A DNA stretch of 64,000 bases from JBOGVZ01 sp050692985 (GTDB taxonomy: Bacteria > Actinomycetota > UBA4738 > CALAEC01). Made by a program: the position numbers and the translations under genes. Positions within the stretch are counted from its first letter, which is position 1, and every line of letters begins with the position of its first letter. Positions 34,127-41,955 of the stretch are shown one piece after another. The stretch is taken from the NCBI GenBank assembly GCA_050692985.1, contig JBOGVZ010000046.1, positions 84,277 through 148,276 on the forward strand, written 5' to 3'. The notes beneath the pieces are model-generated. The model did not search any database. It was not told the origin of the DNA and was given only the letters and a program-made list of their open reading frames with translations.

Positions 34127-35572
34127 ATGGACCTCGAACCCATCGAGCCGTTCGTCTGGCGCGTGCCCCTGGGAACGATCGACGGGATGCGGGTCCCGGG
34201 TGTGATCTTCGCCACGGAGGAGATGGCCGCCAAGGCGGTGGAGGATCGGGCCGTGGAGCAGGTGGCGGGCGTGGCCACGCTTCCGGGGATCGTCCGGGCC
34301 TCGTACGCGATGCCCGACATCCACTGGGGGTACGGGTTCCCCGTGGGAGGGGTGGCCGCCACGGATGCCGAGGCGGACGGGGTGATCTCGCCCGGCGGGG
34401 TGGGGTTCGACATCTCCTGCGGCGTTCGGCTGATCCGCTCGGAGCTCGAATGGGAGCGGGAGGTCCGGCCGCAGGTCGGCAACCTGGTGCACACGCTGGG
34501 CCTGCGGGTCCCCCGCGGTGTGGGAGGGAAGGGGAGGATGCGTCTCTCCCGGAGAGACATCACCGCCGTCCTTCGAGACGGTGTGGGGTTCCCCCTGTCG
34601 CGAGGGGTGGGCTGGGATGAGGACTCGGAGTTCTGCGAGGACCACGGCGTCCTGGACGACGCCCGGCCCGACCACGTGTCCGACCGAGCCATGGACCGGG
34701 GCGCCCCGCAGCTCGGCAGCCTGGGGGCCGGGAACCACTTCCTGGAGGTCCAGGCCGTGGACGAGGTGTTCGACCAACGGGCCGCGAATGCCATGGGGCT
34801 GTTCGAAGGACAGGTGTGCGTGATGCTCCATTCGGGGTCCCGCGGCCTGGGCCATCAGGTGTGCACGGACTTCCTCCGCGAGGTGGATCGGCTGATGGGC
34901 CCCCTGGGCATCACGGTGCCGGACCGGCAGCTGGCCTGCGTCCCGGTCCGTCACGAGGCGGCCCAGCGCTACCTGGGGGCGATGTACGCTGCCGCGAACT
35001 TCGCCCGGGCGAACCGCCACGTCCTCACCGATGCCGTGCGGGAGTCGTTCGAGGCGGTCTTCGGGCGGGCGGCCCGGGAGATGGGGCTGCACCTCGTCTA
35101 CGACGTGGCCCACAATCTGGCCAAGCTTGAGGAGCACGAGGTGGACGGGCGGGCCCGGGAGCTGTGCGTCCATCGCAAGGGGGCCACCAGGGCGTTCGGC
35201 CCCGGACACGCGGAGCTCCCCGAGCGGTACCGCGCCGTGGGGCAGCCGGTGATCATCCCGGGCAGCATGGGCTCGGCCTCCTACGTGCTGGTGGGAACGG
35301 CCGAGGCCGCCGCCCGGTCGTTCTCCTCGACGTGCCACGGGGCCGGGCGGGCCATGAGCCGGACCAAGGCCAAGAAGGTGATGAGCGGCCCGGAGTTGAA
35401 GAAGAAGCTGGAAGACGAGGGGATCCTGGTAGCAGCTTCCCAGTGGAAGTTGCTTGCCGAGGAGGCTCCGTACGCGTACAAAGACGTATCTGACGTCGTC
35501 GACGCCTGTGAGGGAGCGGGACTGTCCCGCAAGGTGGCCCGGCTCCGGCCCGTCGGCGTGGTGAAGGGATAG
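34127..35572 (+). CDS. rtcB: RNA-splicing ligase RtcB
   Basis: 481 residues. Metal ligands and signature segments include GVGFDISCGVRLIRSE, LGAGNHFLEVQ, VMLHSGSRGLGHQVC, YDVAHNLAKLEEH, and the guanylylated histidine in STCHGAGRAMSR. RtcB joins RNA 2',3'-cyclic phosphate or 3'-phosphate ends to 5'-OH ends with GTP; in bacteria it serves RNA repair. TAGACT at 34102-34107 and a short leader with TAGGGA precede ATG 34127. No RtcR-type sigma-54 regulator is nearby, unlike in enterobacteria. Confidence 0.96.
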   Translation: MDLEPIEPFVWRVPLGTIDGMRVPGVIFATEEMAAKAVEDRAVEQVAGVATLPGIVRASYAMPDIHWGYGFPVGGVAATDAEADGVISPGGVGFDISCGVRLIRSELEWEREVRPQVGNLVHTLGLRVPRGVGGKGRMRLSRRDITAVLRDGVGFPLSRGVGWDEDSEFCEDHGVLDDARPDHVSDRAMDRGAPQLGSLGAGNHFLEVQAVDEVFDQRAANAMGLFEGQVCVMLHSGSRGLGHQVCTDFLREVDRLMGPLGITVPDRQLACVPVRHEAAQRYLGAMYAAANFARANRHVLTDAVRESFEAVFGRAAREMGLHLVYDVAHNLAKLEEHEVDGRARELCVHRKGATRAFGPGHAELPERYRAVGQPVIIPGSMGSASYVLVGTAEAAARSFSSTCHGAGRAMSRTKAKKVMSGPELKKKLEDEGILVAASQWKLLAEEAPYAYKDVSDVVDACEGAGLSRKVARLRPVGVVKG

Positions 35573-35575
35573 CCC

Positions 35576-35986
35576 ATGGCGACGATCGAGACGGCCACGC
35601 GCACGACCCCGGCGCCTCGGCGATCGGGGCCCCGGCGGGTCCGGGTGGTGATCCGCCGGGTGAACCCGTGGTCGGTCCTGAAGTTCTCGCTGCTGTTCTA
35701 CTTCTGCGTGATGCTCGTGGTCCTGCTGGGGCTGGTGATCCTGTACGCGATCCTCTCGTCGCTGGGGATCCTGGAGGCTCTGGAGAACCTGGCCGGCACG
35801 TTGGCCCTCGGCGACCAGGCCGGGAACTTCGAGATCAACGGCGGGTACCTGTTCCGCATGTCGTTCTTCATCGGGCTGGTCTCCACCGCGCTGTGGGCCG
35901 CCCTGACCGTGTTCCTGGCCTTCCTGTACAACCTCATCGCCGACCTGGTCGGGGGCATCGAGGTCACACTGTCCGAGCGCCGCTGA
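35576..35986 (+). CDS. DUF3566 transmembrane protein
   Basis: 136 residues: a basic N-terminus with VRVVIRRVNPWSVLKFSLLF, two transmembrane helices (FYFCVMLVVLLGLVILYAIL; FFIGLVSTALWAALTVFLAF) and the C-terminal LIADLVGGIEVTLSERR that defines DUF3566. In mycobacteria the homologue (Rv0007/CwsA neighbourhood) sits right after gyrA; here the sensor and rtcB regions lie between. Three bases separate it from rtcB. It is probably linked to cell division or envelope, by context only. Confidence 0.88.
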   Translation: MATIETATRTTPAPRRSGPRRVRVVIRRVNPWSVLKFSLLFYFCVMLVVLLGLVILYAILSSLGILEALENLAGTLALGDQAGNFEINGGYLFRMSFFIGLVSTALWAALTVFLAFLYNLIADLVGGIEVTLSERR

Positions 35987-36038
35987 CTGCGACGCGGCCG
36001 ACGGCCTCCCGGCCGGTCCCGCCGGTGCCGACGCTCCG

Positions 36039-36068
36039 TTGACGGCTTCCATCACCTGCGGGTACGCT
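36039..36068 (+). promoter_or_regulatory. tRNA-Ile promoter
   Basis: TTGACG at 36039-36044, 18-base spacer, TACGCT at 36063-36068; the tRNA begins 22 bases later. Confidence 0.7.
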
Positions 36069-36089
36069 GGCCGAGGGCTCGGGTGCCGG

Positions 36090-36163
<74 letters not shown>

Positions 36164-36192
36164 CGACGCGGCAACGCGGAAAGGAGAGCAGG

Positions 36193-36342
36193 ATGGCGGA
36201 GGGCAAGGGCAAGAAGAAGTGGTGGTTCTTCGGAGCCATCATCGCGGCCGTGGCGGCCTTCTTCGCGATCTTCCGCCGCCGCCGCAGCCAGGGGATCGAG
36301 GAGAGCGAGTGGCAGGAGCTGCCGCCCCCCGAGGGCTCCTAG
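36193..36342 (+). CDS. 49-residue single-helix membrane protein
   Basis: ATG 36193 follows a good ribosome-binding site (AAGGAGAG). The product begins MAEGKGKKKWWFFGAIIAAV, continues as one transmembrane helix (AAFFAIF), then RRRRSQ and an acidic tail (GIEESEWQELPPPEGS). Basic-helix-basic-acidic layouts like this are common among small actinobacterial membrane proteins. It lies between tRNA-Ile and a strong hairpin terminator, so it may be cotranscribed with the tRNA. No family assignment. Confidence 0.7.
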   Translation: MAEGKGKKKWWFFGAIIAAVAAFFAIFRRRRSQGIEESEWQELPPPEGS

Positions 36343-36365
36343 CCTCCGGCTGACGATCTCCCACG

Positions 36366-36390
36366 GGAAGCCGCCCTCGAGGCGGCTTCC
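36366..36390 (+). terminator. Hairpin terminator after the 49-residue gene
   Basis: Perfect 10-bp stem GGAAGCCGCC/GGCGGCTTCC with a CTCGA loop, 23 bases after the stop codon. A short T-run follows (GTTTC). Confidence 0.8.
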
Positions 36391-36458
36391 GGCGTTTCGG
36401 CCCCATCCCGGGGAACCTCCCGCTGCGGCCCGGTGTAGTCAGGAGCGAGAGCCGGTCC

Positions 36459-37043
36459 GTGGAGGGCCCACCACTGGACGACGCTGAACTCGTAGAACGG
36501 GCGAAGCGTGGAGAGGTCGCCGCCTTCGAGGAGCTCGTCCGCGGGTACCAGGCGATGGCCGTCCGGACCGCCTACCTGGTCACCGGGGAAACCGGCGACG
36601 CCGAGGACGCCGCACAGAACGCGTTCCTCAAGGCGTACGCCGCTCTGGCCCGGTTCGATCCCGGACGGCCGTTCCGGCCCTGGTTGCTGAGGATCGTGGT
36701 GAACGAGGCGAAGAACCGGCGGCGGTGGCGGAGGAGACACCCGGAGCTGGAGCTCGACGACGTCCACGCGCCCCCAGCGGCGGCCCCGTCCCTGGAGGAT
36801 CGGGCCGAGGCCCAGGAGCGGCGCGCGGTCCTGCTGCGGGCGGTGAACGGCCTTCGGGAGGGCGACCGGCTGGCGATCGCGTACCGCTTCTTCCTGGAGC
36901 TGTCGGAGGCGGAGATGGCCGAGGCCTTGGGGGTGGCCCGGGGGACGGTGAAGTCGCGGCTGTCCCGGGCCCTGGGCAGGCTGCGGGCGGCGCTCGTGCG
37001 AGAGGGGATCCCGGTGGCGGAGGCGGAAGCGGTCCATGAGTGA
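36459..37043 (+). CDS. ECF RNA polymerase sigma factor
   Basis: 194 residues. Region 2: VAAFEELVRGYQAMAVRTAY, ETGDAEDAAQNAFLKAY, FRPWLLRIVVNEAKNRRR; region 4: YRFFLELSEAEMAEALG then VARGTVKSRLSRALGRLR. It is a second ECF sigma factor distinct from the SigM-like one. The GTG start is weakly marked. The last codons overlap the following gene by eight bases, a typical sigma/anti-sigma arrangement. Confidence 0.9.
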   Translation: MEGPPLDDAELVERAKRGEVAAFEELVRGYQAMAVRTAYLVTGETGDAEDAAQNAFLKAYAALARFDPGRPFRPWLLRIVVNEAKNRRRWRRRHPELELDDVHAPPAAAPSLEDRAEAQERRAVLLRAVNGLREGDRLAIAYRFFLELSEAEMAEALGVARGTVKSRLSRALGRLRAALVREGIPVAEAEAVHE

Positions 37044-37812
37044 GCTGCGAGTGGAAGCGGCCCTCTCCGATTTGGGGCGGCACCTGCGCTACCCGACCAC
37101 GCCCGACCTGGCCGGGGCGGTTCGGGCCCGGCTGGAACGAGGCCCGGCGGCGGTGGTCCCGACGCGGCGGGCGCGGAGGCTGGTGCTGGTGGCGGCGGCC
37201 GTCACGGCCCTCTTGGTCGGCGGGCTGGCCGCGCTCTCTCCGGCGGTCCGTGCCGCGCTCCTGAGGGTGTTCACGCTGCCGGGGGTGCGGATCGAGTTCG
37301 GCGACGTGGCGCCGCCGGCCGAGCACCGGCCGTTGGGCCACGGCCTCGACCTCGGCCGGCGGGTCACGCTCGAGGAGGCCGCGGCCTCCGCGACCTTCCC
37401 GATCCGCGTCCCCGAAGCCCTCGGCCCCCCGCAGGAGGTCTACGTCGATGTCACCGCAGGGCCGGCACGGGTCTCGTTGGTGTGGGGCCAGGGCCCCGGG
37501 CTTCCCCGGGCAACCTCAACCGGGACCGGTGCCCTGCTGAGCGAGTTCCGGGCCACGTCGGAGGATCAGCTCATCAAGAAGCTGGTCGAGACCGGCATCC
37601 CGGTCGAAGTCGTGGAGGTGGACGGCAATCCCGGCTACTGGGTCGAGGGCCCCCACGGGTTGATCGTCCTCGACGAACGCGGCCGCCCGGTGGAGGACTC
37701 CGCCCGGCTGGCTGGGAACACCCTCCTGTGGTCGGCCGATGGGGTGACCTACCGCCTGGAGACGGCGCTCGATGCGGGGGCCGCGCTCCGGATCGCCGGA
37801 TCGCTCCGGTAG
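37036..37812 (+). CDS. Putative membrane anti-sigma factor (DUF4367-like)
   Basis: 258 residues. A short cytoplasmic N-terminus (LSDLGRHLRYPTTPDLAGAV) is followed by one transmembrane helix (LVLVAAAVTALLVGGLAALS) and a long outside domain with RVTLEEAAASATFPIRVPEA and LIKKLVETGIPVEVVEVDG, resembling DUF4367. No zinc finger. The overlap with the sigma gene suggests it restrains that factor, an inference from context. Start ATG 37036. Confidence 0.7.
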   Translation: MSELRVEAALSDLGRHLRYPTTPDLAGAVRARLERGPAAVVPTRRARRLVLVAAAVTALLVGGLAALSPAVRAALLRVFTLPGVRIEFGDVAPPAEHRPLGHGLDLGRRVTLEEAAASATFPIRVPEALGPPQEVYVDVTAGPARVSLVWGQGPGLPRATSTGTGALLSEFRATSEDQLIKKLVETGIPVEVVEVDGNPGYWVEGPHGLIVLDERGRPVEDSARLAGNTLLWSADGVTYRLETALDAGAALRIAGSLR

Positions 37813-37881
37813 GGGAACCGCCCTCCGCCCGGTGGTGTACAGCAGTGGTACGCCTAGGAAGGGAGCCCCGGCCCGCACGCC

Positions 37882-38226
37882 GTGCAGGGCGTGGCGATGT
37901 CGTTCGGGCGCGCGAACCCGGAGGTTGCTGCGGGAGCGAACGTCTCATACGTGTTCGGCACCGAGGAGGTCTTCCCGTACTTCTGCGCCTACCACCCGGG
38001 CATGGTGGGGGCGGTGGTGGTGGGGGAGGGAACCCTCCGCCCAGCCGACGCGGCCGGAGCCAGCGAGCCGGCCGGCGGCGGCACCTCGGTGGAGCGGGCC
38101 GCCTCCAGGGGTACGCAGGCCGGGGCCGGCCCGGCGATCACCGCCGTGGCGGTCGGGGCGGCGGCGGGCGGAGGCCTGTTCGGCCTCGCGGCGCTGCGGC
38201 GCCGCAGGAACGGACGGGTGGTGTGA
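37882..38226 (+). CDS. Truncated cupredoxin-like protein with C-terminal membrane helix
   Basis: 114 residues. VFPYFCAYHPGMVGAVVV is the C-terminal copper-binding loop of plastocyanin-like proteins (C, H and M ligands). The N-terminal half that should carry the first histidine and a signal peptide is missing: an in-frame TAG lies at 37855 and the upstream gene ends at 37812. A PHAV just before the GTG could be the lost first-ligand region. A Gly/Ala linker, a helix (ITAVAVGAAAGGGLFGLAAL) and RRRRNGR end the protein. It may be a gene remnant or a sequence error; intact relatives occur at 49672, 50454 and 57486. Confidence 0.5.
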   Translation: MQGVAMSFGRANPEVAAGANVSYVFGTEEVFPYFCAYHPGMVGAVVVGEGTLRPADAAGASEPAGGGTSVERAASRGTQAGAGPAITAVAVGAAAGGGLFGLAALRRRRNGRVV

Positions 38227-38229
38227 CCG

Positions 38230-39666
38230 CTACGGTGTCGGGGTGAGGGTGGGGCCGGGGGTCGGCTCCACGGGCTCCCTGGCAAGCTGGCGGTCGACCG
38301 TGAGGCTGCCGGTCCTGGGGTCGAGCTCGATCCGGTCGTAGGCGATGAGCTCGGGGGGAGAACCCTCCAGGTACAGGATCTGGGCGCCCAGGGGGACCGA
38401 CCGGTCCGCCGTGAACGTGTCCAGGCCCCCGCCGCCGGTGGTGCCCACGCGGAGGAACAGCGTTCCCAGGTCCTCGGAGTCCGAGAAATCGTGGAAGTGG
38501 CCGCTGAGGACGACCGGCACCAGCCCCGCCGAGGCCTGGGCCATCCGGCCGTCGTGGACGGCCAGGATGTCGGGAGGCTCGGGCAGCGCCACCAGCCGTT
38601 CCGCCAGGGCGTCACCGGCCTCCGCCACCGCGGCCTCGATCTCGTCGTGCTCCTGGGTGGCCTCCGGGTCGGGCGTGAACAGGGGGTGCGGAGCCCCATA
38701 GATCGTGAGGCCGGCCACCTCCACCGCCTCGTTCTCCAGCACCACGGCGTCCTCGAAGCCGGCGATGCGTGCCCCGATCGAGGGGGGGTCGTGGTTCCCC
38801 CGCACGAAGAGGTAGGGAACGTGGAAGCCCCGGATCCGCGACAGGATGGCCTGCTCGAGCGGGGTGCCGAACGAGGTGATGTCGCCGGTGTCGATGATGG
38901 CGTCCACGTCGAACGAGGTGGCCAGCCGCTGGGCGAAGTCCATGCCGATCGGTGAGGCGTGGACGTCGGAGATGTGCAGGATGGCGATGGCGTCCTCGGT
39001 GCTCCGCCGCTCGGCGATCACGTTGGCGTACGCCCCCAGCGCGCTCTCGGTGATGCGGCCGAGCTCGGCCCGGAAGTCCTCGATGCGGTCGGTGGCCTGC
39101 CGGATCGGGCCCACCAGCCCGGGGGCCAGCCGGAGGGATCCGGTGAAGGTGGGCTCCAGGAACGCGGATGGCCGGTAGGTGGCCCAGGCCAGCCCGCCCG
39201 CCGACACCAGCACCACCACGCTTCCCACGGCCGCCGCCAGGGCCGTCCGCCACCGGTGCCGGAACACCACCAGGGCCGTGACCGAGGACGCCACCAGGCC
39301 GATGGCGGCCAGCCGCCACACGTGGACCCGCAGGGCCCGGAACGCCTCGCGCTCCACGGTGGCGGCCAGCCCCCGGACCCCCACGGCCCGCAGGGCTTCG
39401 GTGACCCCGTCGGGATCCACGGCCTCCAGGGTGGCCGTGAAGTGGATGGGGCTGGTGTGGCTGTCCGCCCGCAGCCTGCCCAGGGGCGGAAGCGAGATCT
39501 CCGTGACCGAGGCCCCGGGCCGCATGTAGTACTGGACGTCGAACGGTCCCAGCTGGTAGTTGGCCCGACCGAGGATCAGGAACGCGAGCCAGGCGCCGCC
39601 GAGGCCCACCCCGACGGCCCCCAGGACCCGGAGCGCTCGCCGGGCGAAGCCAGTCCACCGCGCCAC
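38230..39666 (-). CDS. Membrane-anchored metallophosphoesterase
   Basis: 478 residues. N-terminal helix (VLGAVGVGLGGAWLAFLIL), an extracytoplasmic part, two more helices (LAAIGLVASSVTALVVF, ALAAAVGSVVVLVSAGGLAW), and then a calcineurin-like phosphoesterase domain with all metal motifs: HISDVHASP, IIDTGDIT, FVRGNHDP, AVHDGR and LSGHFHD. The substrate is unknown. TAGAGT at 39073 is unrelated, but TAGAGT on the minus strand at 39673-39678 lies six bases before GTG 39666, fixing a leaderless start. A proline/threonine tail ends the protein. Confidence 0.88.
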   Translation of the reverse strand: MARWTGFARRALRVLGAVGVGLGGAWLAFLILGRANYQLGPFDVQYYMRPGASVTEISLPPLGRLRADSHTSPIHFTATLEAVDPDGVTEALRAVGVRGLAATVEREAFRALRVHVWRLAAIGLVASSVTALVVFRHRWRTALAAAVGSVVVLVSAGGLAWATYRPSAFLEPTFTGSLRLAPGLVGPIRQATDRIEDFRAELGRITESALGAYANVIAERRSTEDAIAILHISDVHASPIGMDFAQRLATSFDVDAIIDTGDITSFGTPLEQAILSRIRGFHVPYLFVRGNHDPPSIGARIAGFEDAVVLENEAVEVAGLTIYGAPHPLFTPDPEATQEHDEIEAAVAEAGDALAERLVALPEPPDILAVHDGRMAQASAGLVPVVLSGHFHDFSDSEDLGTLFLRVGTTGGGGLDTFTADRSVPLGAQILYLEGSPPELIAYDRIELDPRTGSLTVDRQLAREPVEPTPGPTLTPTP

Positions 39667-39675
39667 ACGGCCACT

Positions 39676-40118
39676 CTACCGAGGACCGCCGCCGAGCCCG
39701 CCGCCACCCCCGCCCCGGGATGGCCCCCCGCCGGAACCACCGGGGCCCGCGCGGTCCCCTCCCGGATGCGACGAACCACCAGCCAGGCCCCGGCCGCACC
39801 GACCGGGAGGGAGATGGCCAGCGCGGCCCACACGTATGCTGGGACCGGCAGGAAGAACACCCGAAGGAGGAACGCGACCAGGCCGGACCACACGGCCAGG
39901 CCCGTCCCCAGGAACACCAGGACCACGGCGCCCTGACGCCACCCCAGTCGGCGCTCGTGCAGGGCGTCGAGGCCCCCGATCCCCCCGGCCAGCAGGACGA
40001 ACGCGGCCCAGGCCACTGGACCCCGGGCGCTGGACGCCTCGAAGGCGGCCAGCCCTCCCACCACGAGCACGATGGCCACCGTCCGGATCCGGCCCGGCTC
40101 GGCTACGCGCAGGGCCAT
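39676..40118 (-). CDS. Four-helix membrane protein, probably frameshifted near the 3' end
   Basis: From ATG 40118 the frame gives four hydrophobic helices (VAIVLVVGGLAAFEA, VAWAAFVLLAGGIGGL, GAVVLVFLGTGLAVWSGLVA, YVWAALAISLPVGAAGAWLV), then RRIREGT. In this frame it would run to 39576, deep into the next gene. One more base in the G/C run at 39746-39748 would instead give a glycine-rich tail ending GGGGGGLGGGPR at 39676, nine bases before the phosphoesterase start. I favour that end. No family recognised. Confidence 0.5.
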
Positions 40119-40204
40119 CTGGAGCCGCTTCCCCCGCCGGTCATGCCCTCCTTCTTGCTCAGGTGGGCGCCGGCCCAAACATCCGCGGCCTATCATGAAG
40201 GGGC

Positions 40205-40277
40205 GGGGATGTAGCTCAGTCGGTAGAGCGCCTGGTTTGCAACCAGGAGGTCGCCGGTTCGAATCCGGTCATCTCCA
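40205..40277 (+). tRNA. tRNA-Ala (TGC)
   Basis: A 73-base cloverleaf: acceptor GGGGATG/CATCTCC, D-arm GCTC/GAGC, anticodon stem CCTGG/CCAGG with loop TTTGCAA (anticodon TGC), T-arm GCCGG-TTCGAAT-CCGGT, discriminator A. CCA is not encoded. TATCAT at 40191-40196 is a likely -10 box. Its 3' end serves as the attachment site of the mobile element that follows. Confidence 0.97.
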
Positions 40278-41784
40278 CGAGAAGGCCGTTATCAGAAACA
40301 CGTCCTGCGCTGGCTGCGAAGATGGCTTGGAACGGTTCAGCGTACCGAACGTCGACGACTGCCCGATTCCGGACGACGAGCTCCTCGAAGAACGCACGGT
40401 TCCAGAGCTTCTTTGTCTCAGGAGATGCTTTTCGGTAGCTCTCGTGGCAGTTACTCGCGAGCTTGAGGGCGAGACTGACCAGCTCCCGAGCTTGTCCGAG
40501 CCTGGCAGTCTGGTCCGCCGTTCGAGCTTCGAGGTCCGCGACCTCGTTCTCGATCCGCTCCTTCCGCTCCCGGAAGGTCTCGCGGTCGATGTCGCCGGCG
40601 AGATACAGGTCGAGGAGGCGCTCCCGCTCGCTCGCCAGCCGCTCGAGCCGGCGGGCCACGAACCTGGTTTCGTGGGCCCGGTGCCGCTCGCCCTCGATGA
40701 CCTCCTCCTCCAGGATCCTCTCCAGGCGGGTCCGGAGACCCCGGGGAAGCCTGATCTCCCGGTAGAGGTCCTCCACGGCCCGCTCGAGGGCCCCGGCAGG
40801 CACGTAGGGCTCCCCGCAGCTCTTCCGGGCGTTGAAGTGGCTGGCGCAGGCGAAGTAGGCGAAGTCGCGCCGGCTCCTACCCTTGACTACCGCGTACAGA
40901 AGCCGCTCTCCGCAGGCCTCACACCGAAGCACGCCCTTGAGGAAGTGCGTGTGCTTCCGCTGGCGCTCCTTGGACCGCCCGTGGGCGGCTAGGCGCTCCT
41001 GGACCAGCTCGAATAGCTCGGCGGGGACGATGGCCTCGTGGGTGCCCTCGTACACCGCTCCTTTCCACGGGATCCTCCCGACGTAGGCCGGGTTGGAGAG
41101 CATCTCGTGGAGGCGGGACCGGCTCACCGGGCCGCCCCGGCGGTTCCGGAGGCCCCGGTGGTGCATCTCCTCGGCCAGGGCGGTGAGGGCCCAGTTCCCG
41201 GATGCGTACAGCTCGAAGGCCTCCCGGACCAGGGGCGCCGGCTGGTCGGGGACGATGGCCGCCCTTCCCCGCCGTTGCCCGGGGGCGGCCTCCAGGCGGA
41301 CGTTCCGGTAGCCGATGGGGGCTAGGTTGGGCCAGGCGCCTTCGCGGACCTTCTGAGCTTGTCCCTTGCGGATCTCGGTGGAGAGGTTGTTGGAGTACCA
41401 TTCGGCCACCACGGCGAGCATCCCCTCGACCATCTTCCCGGAAGCCGTGGCCTCCAGGCCCTCGGTGACCGACACGAGCTGGACGCCTGCCCTGTCCAGG
41501 AGGTCCCGCACGGCGGCGTAGTCCCGGATGCTTCTTGCCAGGCGGTCGAGCTTATGGACCACGAGGAACCGGATCCTTCCGTCCTCCTGGATGCGGCGGA
41601 GGAGGAGCTGGAACTGGGGGCGGTCCGCGGTCCGGGCGGACTCTCCCCGGTCGGAGTAGACGTCGACCAGGTCCCAGCCCTTGTCCCTGACGTAGCGGGT
41701 GCAGGCCTCCTGCTGGGCCGCGATGGAGTAGCCTTCCTCGGCCTGCTCCTTGGTAGAGACCCGGAGGTAAACGACGGCCTTCAT
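40216..41784 (-). CDS. Large serine recombinase (integrase) of the element
   Basis: 522 residues. Catalytic domain: AVVYLRVSTKEQ with the active serine, LVVHKLDRLARSI, then a Recombinase domain (EMHHRGLRNRRGGPVSRSRL, NPAYVGRIPWKG) and a zinc-ribbon (LRCEACGERLL, CASHFNARKSCG), followed by a coiled-coil region (VADLEARTADQTARLGQARE). Such enzymes integrate and excise DNA at att sites. ATG 41784 is chosen at the conserved start; upstream codons to 41856 look untranslated. The last 21 residues (EMTGFEPATSWLQ onwards) are antisense tRNA, so the natural end differs in the excised circle. Confidence 0.9.
   Translation of the reverse strand: MKAVVYLRVSTKEQAEEGYSIAAQQEACTRYVRDKGWDLVDVYSDRGESARTADRPQFQLLLRRIQEDGRIRFLVVHKLDRLARSIRDYAAVRDLLDRAGVQLVSVTEGLEATASGKMVEGMLAVVAEWYSNNLSTEIRKGQAQKVREGAWPNLAPIGYRNVRLEAAPGQRRGRAAIVPDQPAPLVREAFELYASGNWALTALAEEMHHRGLRNRRGGPVSRSRLHEMLSNPAYVGRIPWKGAVYEGTHEAIVPAELFELVQERLAAHGRSKERQRKHTHFLKGVLRCEACGERLLYAVVKGRSRRDFAYFACASHFNARKSCGEPYVPAGALERAVEDLYREIRLPRGLRTRLERILEEEVIEGERHRAHETRFVARRLERLASERERLLDLYLAGDIDRETFRERKERIENEVADLEARTADQTARLGQARELVSLALKLASNCHESYRKASPETKKLWNRAFFEELVVRNRAVVDVRYAEPFQAIFAASAGRVSDNGLLVEMTGFEPATSWLQTRRSTD
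40264..40278. repeat. Attachment site at the tRNA-Ala end (attL)
   Basis: TCCGGTCATCTCCAC, covering the last 14 bases of tRNA-Ala plus one base. It is repeated exactly at 49655-49669. Insertion leaves the tRNA gene intact. Confidence 0.85.
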
Positions 41785-41955
41785 CCCTTCTTCCCCTCCC
41801 GCTCGAGGAGCTCCTCGGCCAGGGCGAGGCCCTCGCCAGCGGGCGGAGGCTAGCATCGCTCACTGACGCCGCGGAAATCCCCTGCTTCCTGGCTCCCGGC
41901 GAAGGCCTGCGTCGGGTGTTCGCCCGAGGAAGAGCGTCGTGGACGGGCCGGTCCT

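Noticed and set aside
39576..39675. Extension of the four-helix membrane protein to 39576
   Set aside because: It would overlap 91 bases of the phosphoesterase gene, including its promoter; a one-base correction gives a natural glycine-rich end at 39676.
40216..40278. The FEPATSWLQ tail as a conserved protein domain of the recombinase
   Set aside because: It is antisense tRNA sequence. Similar tails appear in many annotated proteins for this reason.
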